A DNA stretch of 64,000 nt from Paenibacillus arenilitoris. Its GTDB lineage: Bacteria; Bacillota; Bacilli; Paenibacillales; Paenibacillaceae. Made by a program: the position numbers and the translations under genes. The notes under the pieces are model-generated. The model was not told where the DNA came from. It made no database searches and saw only the letters and a list, made by a program, of their open reading frames with translations. Each line of letters starts with the position of its first letter. Positions within the stretch are counted from its first letter, which is position 1. Shown here piece by piece: positions 35,237-43,470 of this stretch. The stretch is taken from positions 1 through 64,000 of the forward strand of contig NZ_JACXIY010000008.1 in assembly GCF_014705655.1 (NCBI RefSeq). The letters run 5' to 3'.

Positions 35237-35284
35237 GAATACAGCATAGCACACATTGAAAAATGATGTCCTCCTGCTGCAGGT

Positions 35285-35315
35285 AAAAAAACGAACTGGA
35301 CTTAAGTCCAGTTCG
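35285..35315 (-). terminator. Terminator of the multicopper oxidase gene
   Basis: A near-perfect stem CGAACTGGACTT/AAGTCCAGTTCG without loop, followed on the minus strand by seven T. Confidence 0.88.
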
Positions 35316-35319
35316 CGCG

Positions 35320-37428
35320 TTATTCAGGGTGGTTATGTGTGCCCGCGCCGATCTCGAACGGGGAGGAAACCCCGTCGTACATGAGATGCATCGTCATGCC
35401 GGCGGCGGCATGGACCAGATTGTGGCAGTGATCCATCCAGACGCCGGGATTGTCGGCGAGAAAGGCGACTTCGTACGATTCGCCGGGAGCCACGTCGAGC
35501 GTATCGGACCACCACGGGCTGCCGGTGACCCGCTCGCCGTTGCGGGAGAGCACGAGCATGTGATGGCCGTGGAGATGCATCGGATGCTCGACGGCGCTCC
35601 GGTTGACGATCAGCGTCTTCACGAGCTCGCCTTTCTTGACGACGAACATCGGCGTATTCGGGAAGACGGCGCCGTTGATCGTATCGTAAGCGGCAAACCT
35701 GCCGTTGTAGAAGGCGAACCGGTTATCGAGAATCATCGTGAATTCGCGGTCGAATTCGCTGTCCGCGTCGAAGGGCGTCTCCGCCGCCGTCCCGTAATGC
35801 GTAGGATCGAACGTCGTCGTCCGCTGCAGCGCGGGCAGGACGCCTCCGCCGTCCGGAGTCATCAGGATGCCGAGACCGTCGCCGCGGCCGACGCGCAGCG
35901 CGACGGGGCGGTCCGGCATCGTGAAGGCGACGTCGTACCGTCCGCCCGTCAGCAGATCGAGGCTTTGATTTTCCAGCTCGGTCGGACCGTTCAGGTCGGT
36001 TCCGTCGATGGCCGTCACCTTGAACGGCGTTCCGGTCAAAATATAGCTTTGCCGCACCCAGTCGTCGGTGTTGATGAGCCGCAGCTTCACGGTCGTGCCG
36101 GGCGCGATCGTCCGGCGCCGCATCGAATCGTCCGCGCCGATGGCAAAGCCCGCGCCGTCCCAAAGATGCGTAATGACCGTAATGTCCTCCTGCGGCTGCG
36201 CCGCGGGCTCGGCCGGATCGACGATCAGCGCGCCGAACAATCCCTTCTGAACCGCCTCCTTCGAGTGCTGGTGGGAATGGTACCAGAACGTGCCGACCTG
36301 CTCGGCGACGAACCGGTACGTATAGGTCTCGCCCGGCATGACGGCGTTCTGCGTCGCCCCGGCGACGCCGTCCTCCGCGTTCGGCACGTCCAGTCCATGC
36401 CAGTGGAGGGTAACGCCGTCCTCGATGTCTTGGTTCACGAGCGTTACCTCGACCAGCTCGCCCTCCTTCATCCGAAGCTCGGGACCGGGAATTTGGCCGT
36501 TATAGGTCCAGGCTTCGACCTCCTTGCCGGAGCTCAGCTTCACGGTCTTGCGCTGCGCCGTAACCGTGAATTTGCGGTCGGCTTCCCCGTCGCGCGGCCC
36601 GGTCAGCTCGGTGACGGGGATGACTTCGCTATCGCCCGCTGCAAGGCCGGCTGGCACTACGGCGCCGTGATGGCGATGACCGGACGGCGGCGCCGAGCCG
36701 TCCGCCGTCTTGCCGTAATCGACCGCTCCGGCCATCATGCTCAGATTGTCCGGCAGCCGGCTGCCCTCCATCGCGGTCAGGAACGGAACGCAGCCTACCG
36801 CGGCCGCGGCGGCGAGCGCCGCCGCTCGCTTCAGCCTGCGGCGCCAGGGCCGGTAAGGGAGCGGCGCTTCCGTGGCCAGCTGGTTGCGGCGCGTCTGCAG
36901 CATCCAGAGCATGGAAGCCAGGAACAGAAGGACGGTGACCGGGATGGTGACGTCGGACCAGTCGAACGGGATCGGCGGGACGAACGCGAAGTAGAACAAC
37001 CCGGCCGAGCAGAGCGACGTAAGCCGGTAAGGGAAGATGAAGGCGGGCTCGGAGGCCAGGCGGCGCCGGGAGGTGTCCGGCTGCGCGTCGGACTGCTTGT
37101 TCGTCCGGCTCATCAGCCTGACGAGCCTAGGGTACGAGCCGATCCAGACGCATGCGACGGGAATGAGGGCGAGCGGCGCATGTACGAACAGGCGGTCGAG
37201 CCAGAACAGCGGATGGGCGGTCGCCGCAAGGATGGCGCCCGCAGCAGCGATCAAGACGGCGAGCGCCGTCAGGCTGACGGACCAGAACCGAAGCTTGCGC
37301 GTCCGGCGGTGCAGCTGCTTTTCCGTGGATTGGTAGACGAGCTTGGAAGCCTTGCCCGCCGCGATGAAGGAGAAGATCGCGAAGAGCAGAATGACGGCGA
37401 GCTCGGCGCTTGAGACAATGGGATACAT
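35320..37428 (-). CDS. Membrane-anchored multicopper oxidase
   Basis: A 702-residue protein. The first ~220 residues hold about six transmembrane helices, then a His-containing linker (GHRHHG) and a complete three-cupredoxin oxidase (~270-700). All copper motifs are present: HWHG, HSHQH, HPMHLHGHH and HCHNLVHAAAGM (axial Met), so types 1, 2 and 3 copper can bind. Known relatives oxidise Cu(I), Mn(II), bilirubin or phenols. Fusion to a long membrane domain is less common than a signal peptide. AGGAGG stands before the ATG. The extracellular side is inferred for the oxidase part. Confidence 0.92.
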   Translation of the reverse strand: MYPIVSSAELAVILLFAIFSFIAAGKASKLVYQSTEKQLHRRTRKLRFWSVSLTALAVLIAAAGAILAATAHPLFWLDRLFVHAPLALIPVACVWIGSYPRLVRLMSRTNKQSDAQPDTSRRRLASEPAFIFPYRLTSLCSAGLFYFAFVPPIPFDWSDVTIPVTVLLFLASMLWMLQTRRNQLATEAPLPYRPWRRRLKRAAALAAAAAVGCVPFLTAMEGSRLPDNLSMMAGAVDYGKTADGSAPPSGHRHHGAVVPAGLAAGDSEVIPVTELTGPRDGEADRKFTVTAQRKTVKLSSGKEVEAWTYNGQIPGPELRMKEGELVEVTLVNQDIEDGVTLHWHGLDVPNAEDGVAGATQNAVMPGETYTYRFVAEQVGTFWYHSHQHSKEAVQKGLFGALIVDPAEPAAQPQEDITVITHLWDGAGFAIGADDSMRRRTIAPGTTVKLRLINTDDWVRQSYILTGTPFKVTAIDGTDLNGPTELENQSLDLLTGGRYDVAFTMPDRPVALRVGRGDGLGILMTPDGGGVLPALQRTTTFDPTHYGTAAETPFDADSEFDREFTMILDNRFAFYNGRFAAYDTINGAVFPNTPMFVVKKGELVKTLIVNRSAVEHPMHLHGHHMLVLSRNGERVTGSPWWSDTLDVAPGESYEVAFLADNPGVWMDHCHNLVHAAAGMTMHLMYDGVSSPFEIGAGTHNHPE

Positions 37429-37501
37429 AACGGTTAAACCTCCTTAGGCAATGTGATTCCGAATCGGCGGCGACGGCCGCCAAAGAAAGGCGCGGAACCG
37501 G

Positions 37502-37557
37502 GCCGCGCATGGGGGCGGCTAACGGTTCGCGCAAGTTATCTGCCGTTCGCGCTTGGT
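37502..37557. repeat. Three ~21-bp GC repeats upstream of the multicopper oxidase
   Basis: Units GGGCCGCGCATGG, CGGTTCGCGCAAGTT and CCGTTCGCGCTTGG start at about 37502, 37523 and 37543. About 30 of 42 bases match the triplet at 35179-35236. Confidence 0.5.
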
Positions 37558-37712
37558 CGTTATTAATGTTAGCCAGTTCATCCGCCATGCAAAACCGCCG
37601 AAGGTCCAAAGCGGGACCTAGACCTGTGGCGGGGTGGCGTCGAATCGTGACGCGCGGGCTCGAATCTGTCAAAAAGCGGAAATTGTTCTTAGAAAACGAC
37701 ATTTTACCCCTC

Positions 37713-37740
37713 TTGTTTCCGTCTATGAAAGCGCTACAAT
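37713..37740 (+). promoter_or_regulatory. Promoter of the acidic small protein gene
   Basis: TTGTTT and TACAAT spaced by 16 bp, 30 bp before the start codon. Confidence 0.6.
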
Positions 37741-37770
37741 TAAGGTATTAAGCAATAGGAGGTGATAATC

Positions 37771-38004
37771 ATGAGCCAAGAACAAGAATTCGTTCAGGAT
37801 GGAGCGGAAGCGACCGCTGAGCTTGTTTCGGAAGAGGCTCCAGCAGATGAAGCGGTTGAAGAGGCCGTGGCGGTCGAAGAGGTAGAGACGGTCCAAGCCG
37901 AGCAGGATGAGGAAATCGAAGAAGCCGCGGCGTCCGTGGAAGAAGAGGACGACGAGGAAGAGGCGGCGGAGGAAGACGCCGACGAATCGTCAGAAGAGTC
38001 ATAA
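37771..38004 (+). CDS. Very acidic small protein, no basic residues
   Basis: A 77-residue product in which 35 residues are Asp or Glu and none is Lys or Arg. It is Ala/Val/Glu-rich with a run EEEDDEEEAAEED near the end, so it is almost certainly disordered or coiled only on binding. It is a real gene: a consensus-like ribosome site AGGAGGTGAT three bases before ATG, a promoter and a strong terminator. No family is recognised. It could be a charge-mimic, ion-binding or DNA-mimic protein. Confidence 0.8.
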   Translation: MSQEQEFVQDGAEATAELVSEEAPADEAVEEAVAVEEVETVQAEQDEEIEEAAASVEEEDDEEEAAEEDADESSEES

Positions 38005-38033
38005 TGATATCTATCATTTTCATCGATACAGAA

Positions 38034-38087
38034 GAAGGCCGCGCGCGTGTCGTTTCGACGATTTGCGCGCGGTCTTTTTTTTTCGTA
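38034..38087 (+). terminator. Terminator of the acidic protein gene
   Basis: GGCCGCGCGC pairs with GCGCGCGGTC, with an inner GTCG/CGAC stem, followed by nine T. Confidence 0.9.
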
Positions 38088-38167
38088 AACGGACTGTGCA
38101 AGAAGACGCGAGTGTGCTACGATACACTTTGTTTTACCGATTAGAAAGAAGAAGGCAAGGTGACATC

Positions 38168-39571
38168 ATGGCGACCGCTGAGGCCGGGGCTGGAACCGGC
38201 GGGGAGAAGGACAAAGGATTTAATCTGTTTTTTCTGACGTGGCCTATATTTCTGGAAATATTTCTATTCATGCTGATGGGCATCGCGGATACGCTGATGC
38301 TGAGCGCGATATCGGATAATGCGGTGTCCGGCGTCGGGGCGGCGAACCAATATTTGCACATTGCCATCCTGCTGCTAGAGGTCATCGGCAACGGGGCGTC
38401 GATCGTCGTCGCGCAATATCTCGGCTCGAGAAAGCTGATCGAAGCGGCGAAAATTTCCGCGCTGGCGGTCACGATGAATTTGGCGGTCGGCCTTATCATC
38501 AGCCTTTCATTCGTGGCGTTCGGCGGGTACCTGCTTCAGACGCTGAATTTGCAGGGCGAGATATTGGAGCATGCGGACAGCTATCTGTCCATCGTGGGAG
38601 GCATGATCTTCCTGCAGGCGATCATCAATTCGGTGGCGGCGATCATCCGCGTGCACGGCTTTACGAAGGAAGCGATGTACGTATCGCTCGGGATGAACGT
38701 CATCCATATCGTCGGCAACTACTTGCTTATTTTCGGTAATTTCGGATTTCCGGAGATGGGCGTGCAGGGCGCTGCGATTTCTTCGGTCGCAAGCAGGCTG
38801 CTCGCGCTTATCGTGTTCTTCTGGCTGCTTTACCGGATTATGGCCGTTCGGATCGAGCTCCGGTATTACCTGGCATTATCGAAGGAATATGTGCTCAAAA
38901 TATTGAAAATCGGCATTCCGTCCGCGCTGGAGCAGGTCATGTACCACGCGTGCCAAATGGTGTTCCTGTTCTATACGACGTTCCTCGGCGCGGAGGCGCT
39001 GGCCGCCAAAAACTACGCGAACAACATTTCGATGTTCACGTATCTGTTCGCGTTCGCGATCGGGATGGGCACGTCGATCATCGTCGGCCGGCTGGTCGGG
39101 GCGAGTGAGCCGACGGCCGCTTACTACCGGGTATGGAAAAGCGTGAGGTGGGCAAGCGGGGTGACGCTTGTCGCCGTCGTGCTCGTCATCGCGTTCCGCG
39201 AGCCGCTGATGGGCATCTTCACGGACGACGAGGAGATTATCCGGCTCGGCGTGAACGTGCTGCTGCTCTCCGTCGTGCTGGAGACGGGGCGCACGATCAA
39301 CATCGTGCTGATCAATTCCTTGCGGGCGGCGGGGGATGCGAAGTATCCGCTGTATATCGGCATGTTCTCGATGGTCGCGATGAGCCTGCCGCTCGGCTAT
39401 TTCTTCGTGTTCCAGCTGGAGCTGGGCCTTGCCGGCGTCTGGCTGGCGATCGCGGCGGACGAGTGGCTGCGCGCGGTGATCATGTTCTACCGCTGGAAGA
39501 GCCGCGCGTGGGAGAAGCACGCGCTGGTCAAGCGGGAGCATGCGGAGCAACCGGCCGTTCTCCAGCACTGA
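38168..39571 (+). CDS. MATE-family multidrug/Na+ antiporter
   Basis: A 467-residue exporter with twelve helices in two MatE halves (FLTWPIFLEIFLFMLMGIADTLMLS, and ILKIGIPSALEQVMYHACQMVFLF in the second half, given by sense). It extrudes cationic compounds using a Na+ or H+ gradient. The ATG is preceded by GCAAGGTGACATC; the frame runs back through the acidic gene but is not translated there. No regulator is adjacent. A degenerate repeat array starts one base after the stop codon, and the terminator lies about 350 bp further on. Confidence 0.9.
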   Translation: MATAEAGAGTGGEKDKGFNLFFLTWPIFLEIFLFMLMGIADTLMLSAISDNAVSGVGAANQYLHIAILLLEVIGNGASIVVAQYLGSRKLIEAAKISALAVTMNLAVGLIISLSFVAFGGYLLQTLNLQGEILEHADSYLSIVGGMIFLQAIINSVAAIIRVHGFTKEAMYVSLGMNVIHIVGNYLLIFGNFGFPEMGVQGAAISSVASRLLALIVFFWLLYRIMAVRIELRYYLALSKEYVLKILKIGIPSALEQVMYHACQMVFLFYTTFLGAEALAAKNYANNISMFTYLFAFAIGMGTSIIVGRLVGASEPTAAYYRVWKSVRWASGVTLVAVVLVIAFREPLMGIFTDDEEIIRLGVNVLLLSVVLETGRTINIVLINSLRAAGDAKYPLYIGMFSMVAMSLPLGYFFVFQLELGLAGVWLAIAADEWLRAVIMFYRWKSRAWEKHALVKREHAEQPAVLQH

Positions 39572-39900
39572 CGCGGCCGTCGAGCAGCTGCAATGCGGCG
39601 GTATGCAGGCGCACAGCACGGTCAAGCAGCCGCAATGGGGCGGTCTTGCAGCTGTAGAGCGCGGTCTAGCAGCCGCAATGGGGCCGTCGAGCAGCCGTAA
39701 CGCGGCGGTATGCAGGCGCAGAGCGCGGTCAAGCAGCCGCGCGGCGGGTCTTGCAGCCGTAGAACGGGTCAAGTAGCCGTAACGGGGCGGTATGCAGGAG
39801 CAGAGCGCGGTCAAGCAGCCGCGCGGCGGGTCTTGCAGCCGTAGAGCGCGGTCAAGCAGCCGCGCGGCGGTCTTGCAGCCGTATAGGCAGTCTTAGAGCA
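39572..39900. repeat. Degenerate ~21-bp direct repeat array, about 14 units
   Basis: Units of 19-22 bp with consensus GGTC-A/T-A/T-GCAGCCG followed by a variable end fill the region after the MATE stop. Many units alternate between an AAGCAGCCG and a TTGCAGCCG form, making a higher-order ~42-bp repeat. Open frames here on both strands are by-products of the period. Confidence 0.75.
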
Positions 39901-39916
39901 TGATGCGGCCGATATG

Positions 39917-39965
39917 CCGCCTGGGCGATGCGCATAAAACGCGCTGACCCGGGCGGCTTTTTTTG
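39917..39965 (+). terminator. Terminator downstream of MATE gene
   Basis: GCCGCCTGGG pairs with CCCGGGCGGC across a GCGC-containing loop, then seven T. Confidence 0.85.
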
Positions 39966-39978
39966 TCGGTGATTCATT

Positions 39979-40180
39979 GTGAGGTAACTTCACTAATTAG
40001 TGAGGCTATCTTCACTCTTTCGGCGTCTGATGCGGAGTTTGTCGGAAATAGTGAGGCATACCTCATACCTGGTGAGGTTACCTTCATGGGGAATGAGGCT
40101 AGCCTCACTAAACCGCTAATTGGACCCGAACCAGGCATAGATAGTGAGCCTAGGTTCACTGTTTTATGAGGGAGCCTCAT
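39979..40180. repeat. Array of seven phased palindromes (GTGAGG type)
   Basis: Palindromes of 15-16 bp, consensus RTGAGGYTANCYTCAY, start at 39979, 40000, 40051, 40072, 40093, 40144 and 40166. Steps are 21, 51, 21, 21, 51 and 22, so the pattern repeats every ~72 bp. Examples are GTGAGGTTACCTTCAT, ATGAGGCTAGCCTCAC and GTGAGCCTAGGTTCAC. It ends 125 bp before the TetM-like gene. No open frame of note is present. Confidence 0.85.
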
Positions 40181-40304
40181 TGTACGAACGAACCGTGCCG
40201 GCGAGGGTGGATGAACTCGCGATCTTCCGTGTGCTCTTGCCGCGTGCGGGATACGGGAGTAGGATAGGGTGGTGAGATATATCGGTCAAGGGAGATGAAA
40301 GTCA

Positions 40305-42290
40305 GTGGAGCCTGTTAATCCTGAACATATACGGAATATCGGCATTTTCGCCCATGTGGATGCGGGGAAGACGACGACGACGGAGCAAATTTTGTTCCGG
40401 AGCGGCCGAATCCGCGCGCTGGGCAGCGTGGATGCGGGGACGGCGCAGACGGATTTTCTCGAGGTCGAGCGCTCGCGGGGCATTTCGGTGCGCGCGGCCG
40501 CCACGCGGTTCGAATGGGAGGGCGTCACGGTCAACCTGGTCGACACGCCGGGGCATGTCGATTTCTTGTCGGAGGTCGAGCGGTCGCTTCGGGTCATGGA
40601 CGGCGCGGTGCTCGTCATTTCCGCGGTAGAGGGCGTGCAGGCGCAGACGGAAGTCATTTGGCATGCGCTGCGGGAGCGGCGAATCCCCGCCTTGCTTTAC
40701 GTGAACAAGCTGGACCGCATCGGAGCGGATCCGCTGGGGACGCTTCGGCAAATCAAGCGGTTGTTGTCGGATAACGCCGTTCCGGTGCAGGCCCCGATCG
40801 GCGTCGAGGATAGCTTCGAAGGCACCGTTAGCCTGTTGGATGAGAACTGCGGCGACGGCCCGTTCCTGCGGCTGCTGGAGGAGACGATCGCCGAGCGGGA
40901 TGAAGCGCTGCTGCTGCGTTATTTGGAAAGCGGTTCCTTGCCGAAGGAGGAGCTGGCAGGTCTGCTCGCGCCGCTGACGAGGAGCGCGGCGCTGTACCCG
41001 GTCTTGTTCGGCGCTTCGAACAAGGGGCTCGGGATCGAGCCGCTCATGCAGGCGATGGTGTCGCTGCTGCCGCCGCCGGCCTCGGCCTCCGGCGGGCCGG
41101 TATCGGGCGTCGTGTTCCGCATCGAGCGCGACCCCGTCATGGGCCGGATCGCATACGTCCGGCTGTACGGCGGCGCGATTCGCAATCGCGACTCGGTGCG
41201 CAACGATACGCAGGGGATCGAGGAGAAGGTGACGCAGATCCGCAAGATCGACGGACAAAAGGCCGAGGATGTCGGGCTGCTCGCCGCCGGCGACATCGCC
41301 GCCGTCTGCGGCTGGAACCAGGCTCGCATCGGCGACATTATCGGCTGCGCCGATTTCGTACCCGTCGAGACGAGGCTGGCAGTGCCGCTGCTGACGGTTC
41401 AGGTGCGCTGGCGGAGCGAGGGCGAATATCCGGCCGTCGTAGCCGCGCTGCAGGAGCTCGCGGACGAGGATCCGCTGCTCGATTTGCAGTGGCTGCAGGA
41501 GCAGCGGGAGCTTCACCTGAAGGTAATGGGGCCGATACAGATTGAGGTGCTGACGCATGTGCTGAAGGAGCGATACGGCTTGGACGCCGACTTTGGCCAG
41601 CCGTCCGTCATCTACAAGGAAACGCCGGCGCAGGCGGGCGAGGGCTATGTCGCGTACTTGATGCCGAAGCCATGCTGGGCGATATTGCGGTTCCATATCG
41701 AGCCGGGCGAGCGCGGGAGCGGGCTCGTCTATCGCTCGGTCGTCCGTCCGGAGCGGCTGCTGGACAGCTACCAGAACGAGGTCGCAAGAAGGGTGCCGGA
41801 GGCGCTTCTGCAAGGGCTGTTCGGCTGGGAGGTGACGGATTTGAAGGTGACGCTGGTCGAAGGGGAGCATCATGTGTGGCATACGCATCCGCTTGATTTT
41901 GCGGTGGCGACGCCGATGGGCATGATGGACGGGCTGTCTCGCGTCGGGGTGAAGCTGCTGGAGCCGATGCTGTCGTTCCGCATCTCGGCGCCGGAGGAGA
42001 CGGGCGGCAAGCTGATGAACGAGCTGGTGCTGATGCGGGGCCAGTTCGACGCGCCGGTCGTTAAGGGCGAGCGGATGGAGCTCGAAGGGACGCTGCCGGT
42101 CGCGACCTCGCTCGATTTTCCCGCGCGCTTCGGCTCGCTCACGAAGGGGAGGGGCGTGCTCGCCACCTTCTTCGCCGGCTACCGCGAATGCCCGCCCGAC
42201 GTCCACGCCGAGCGGGCGCGCCGAGGCGTCAATCCGCTGGATCAGGCGAAATACATTTTGTCCGTCCGCAAGGCGCTCTCGGGATCGTAG
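40305..42290 (+). CDS. TetM/EF-G-like ribosome protection GTPase
   Basis: A 661-residue translational GTPase of the tetracycline ribosomal-protection group: G1 AHVDAGKTTT (16-25), G2 RGIS, G3 DTPGH, G4 NKLD, then domains II-V as in EF-G, with the C-terminal YRECPPDVHAERARRGVNPLDQAKYIL close to the TetM/OtrA tail. Such proteins release tetracycline from ribosomes; more distant members may instead act as housekeeping factors. Start is the GTG ten bases after AAGGGAG. The seven-palindrome array ends 125 bp upstream and could carry its control. Confidence 0.88.
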   Translation: MEPVNPEHIRNIGIFAHVDAGKTTTTEQILFRSGRIRALGSVDAGTAQTDFLEVERSRGISVRAAATRFEWEGVTVNLVDTPGHVDFLSEVERSLRVMDGAVLVISAVEGVQAQTEVIWHALRERRIPALLYVNKLDRIGADPLGTLRQIKRLLSDNAVPVQAPIGVEDSFEGTVSLLDENCGDGPFLRLLEETIAERDEALLLRYLESGSLPKEELAGLLAPLTRSAALYPVLFGASNKGLGIEPLMQAMVSLLPPPASASGGPVSGVVFRIERDPVMGRIAYVRLYGGAIRNRDSVRNDTQGIEEKVTQIRKIDGQKAEDVGLLAAGDIAAVCGWNQARIGDIIGCADFVPVETRLAVPLLTVQVRWRSEGEYPAVVAALQELADEDPLLDLQWLQEQRELHLKVMGPIQIEVLTHVLKERYGLDADFGQPSVIYKETPAQAGEGYVAYLMPKPCWAILRFHIEPGERGSGLVYRSVVRPERLLDSYQNEVARRVPEALLQGLFGWEVTDLKVTLVEGEHHVWHTHPLDFAVATPMGMMDGLSRVGVKLLEPMLSFRISAPEETGGKLMNELVLMRGQFDAPVVKGERMELEGTLPVATSLDFPARFGSLTKGRGVLATFFAGYRECPPDVHAERARRGVNPLDQAKYILSVRKALSGS

Positions 42291-42322
42291 CGGCGGCGGG
42301 ACGCGTGCGGCAGAAAACGCAA

Positions 42323-42348
42323 AATGAGGTGCAGCGATGCACCTCATT
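42323..42348. terminator. Bidirectional terminator hairpin
   Basis: AATGAGGTGCA and TGCACCTCATT pair perfectly around GCGA between convergent genes. A long T-tract is lacking. Confidence 0.7.
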
Positions 42349-42383
42349 ATCGTCCGACCAATGTGAGCGGGCACTGCCCGGGA

Positions 42384-42743
42384 TCAGTCGGTCTCGTATT
42401 CCTTTATTTCAATCCGGTTACCTTCCGGGTCAACGATAACGCCGATCGTCCCCCACTCGAAGCGGCGCACCTGTACCGGCACCCCGAGGTCCACGAGCTC
42501 CTGCACCGCCCCATGAAAGTTTTGAACCTCGATGCGCAGCACCGTCGGATTTTGCGCTCTCGTTTTCTCGGCCTCGCCGGCTATGCCGTTCTCCTCCACC
42601 ATGAGGTAGCTTCCGCCGAACGCCAGCTTGGTTAATCCCGGTTGGCGTTCTCTGACCGGCAGGCCGAGCTTATCCGTATAGAACGATACGTTCTCCTCAT
42701 AGCGCTCCAGAAACAGAATCACTCCGGATTCTTTTATATCCAC
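42384..42743 (-). CDS. Glyoxalase/VOC-family protein
   Basis: A 119-residue protein of the vicinal oxygen chelate fold: two beta-alpha-beta-beta-beta repeats with the N-terminal VILFLERYEENVSFYTDKLGLPV and the closing VDPEGNRIEIKEYE. Members include glyoxalases, dioxygenases and bleomycin- or fosfomycin-binding proteins; nothing here decides. Start is the GTG about eight bases after AGAGGGG, three codons within the longest frame. It is 30 bp from the FMN reductase gene on the same strand. Confidence 0.85.
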   Translation of the reverse strand: MDIKESGVILFLERYEENVSFYTDKLGLPVRERQPGLTKLAFGGSYLMVEENGIAGEAEKTRAQNPTVLRIEVQNFHGAVQELVDLGVPVQVRRFEWGTIGVIVDPEGNRIEIKEYETD

Positions 42744-42773
42744 GGCAATCACCCCTCTTGCTTGGCCTGCGGC

Positions 42774-43328
42774 TCAATTTTTGTTCCGGACGAGCGCCGC
42801 AAGGTCGAGGAACGTGACGGTCGCGCGGTGGATGCGGTCGCTTAAGTCCTGGCCGGCCCCCTCGTAGCCGTTCAAGCCGTCCATCAGCCAGCTGCGCTGG
42901 GCGCCCCCGATCGAAATCCACTCCGGCGAGTTGATGCCGTGCAGGTTGCGGACGATCGCCTGCAGCTGCGTGAGCGAGCTCGTGCCGACGGCTCCTCCGG
43001 CGGAGCTCATGGACAGGACGGCTTTGCCGCGAAAATGATCCTGCCCGAGGAAGTCGAGCGCGTTCTTCAGCACGCCCGAGATGCTGCCGTGATATTCGGG
43101 CGATGCGAGGACGACGCCGTCCGCCTCCCGCATCGCTTGCTGAAGCCGAACGACCGACTCGTGGTCGTGGCCGGTGCCTTCGGAAGAGTAGAACGGCAGC
43201 GGCGTTTCGTATAAATCGAACAGCTTGACGCTGTGCCCTTTTTGCGAAATGAGCTGACCTACGTAGGAGGATAGACGGGTGCTGGTGGCTGCTTTGCGGT
43301 TGCTTCCCGCGATGATTACGATGTTCAT
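42774..43328 (-). CDS. NAD(P)H-dependent FMN reductase
   Basis: This 184-residue flavodoxin-like enzyme reduces FMN, quinones or azo compounds with NAD(P)H. The FMN phosphate loop is GSNRKAATSTRL (8-19), and the motif SPEYHGSISGVLKNALDFL (~76-94) marks the SsuE/ArsH/YhdA group. The ATG follows GGAAGATCGCAAA. It is likely transcribed with the VOC gene downstream, a pairing consistent with detoxification. Confidence 0.92.
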   Translation of the reverse strand: MNIVIIAGSNRKAATSTRLSSYVGQLISQKGHSVKLFDLYETPLPFYSSEGTGHDHESVVRLQQAMREADGVVLASPEYHGSISGVLKNALDFLGQDHFRGKAVLSMSSAGGAVGTSSLTQLQAIVRNLHGINSPEWISIGGAQRSWLMDGLNGYEGAGQDLSDRIHRATVTFLDLAALVRNKN

Positions 43329-43470
43329 TTTGCGATCTTCCTTTCAAATAACGGTTTGTCTTGTAAACATCGTACCACTGTATCGCGGCCGGCACGTCAT
43401 CAATTGGGATGATTTTCACGTATAGGCGCGTACAACCATCGGCTGAAATCTCTACGACTTTAGTCTTACG

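Noticed and set aside
35329-37413. 694-codon plus-strand frame opposite the multicopper oxidase
   Set aside because: Mirror frame of a clear multicopper oxidase; composition is the usual Arg/Gly/Asp-rich antisense pattern.
39540-39814. Open frames on both strands in the repeat tail after the MATE gene
   Set aside because: Low-complexity by-products of the ~21-bp period without start signals.
39979-40180. CRISPR array
   Set aside because: Units are palindromic, only 15-16 bp, with steps of 21 and 51 bp and no cas genes; spacers are not uniform.
40302-42374. 690-codon minus-strand frame opposite the TetM-like gene
   Set aside because: Antisense shadow of a GTPase with all G motifs.
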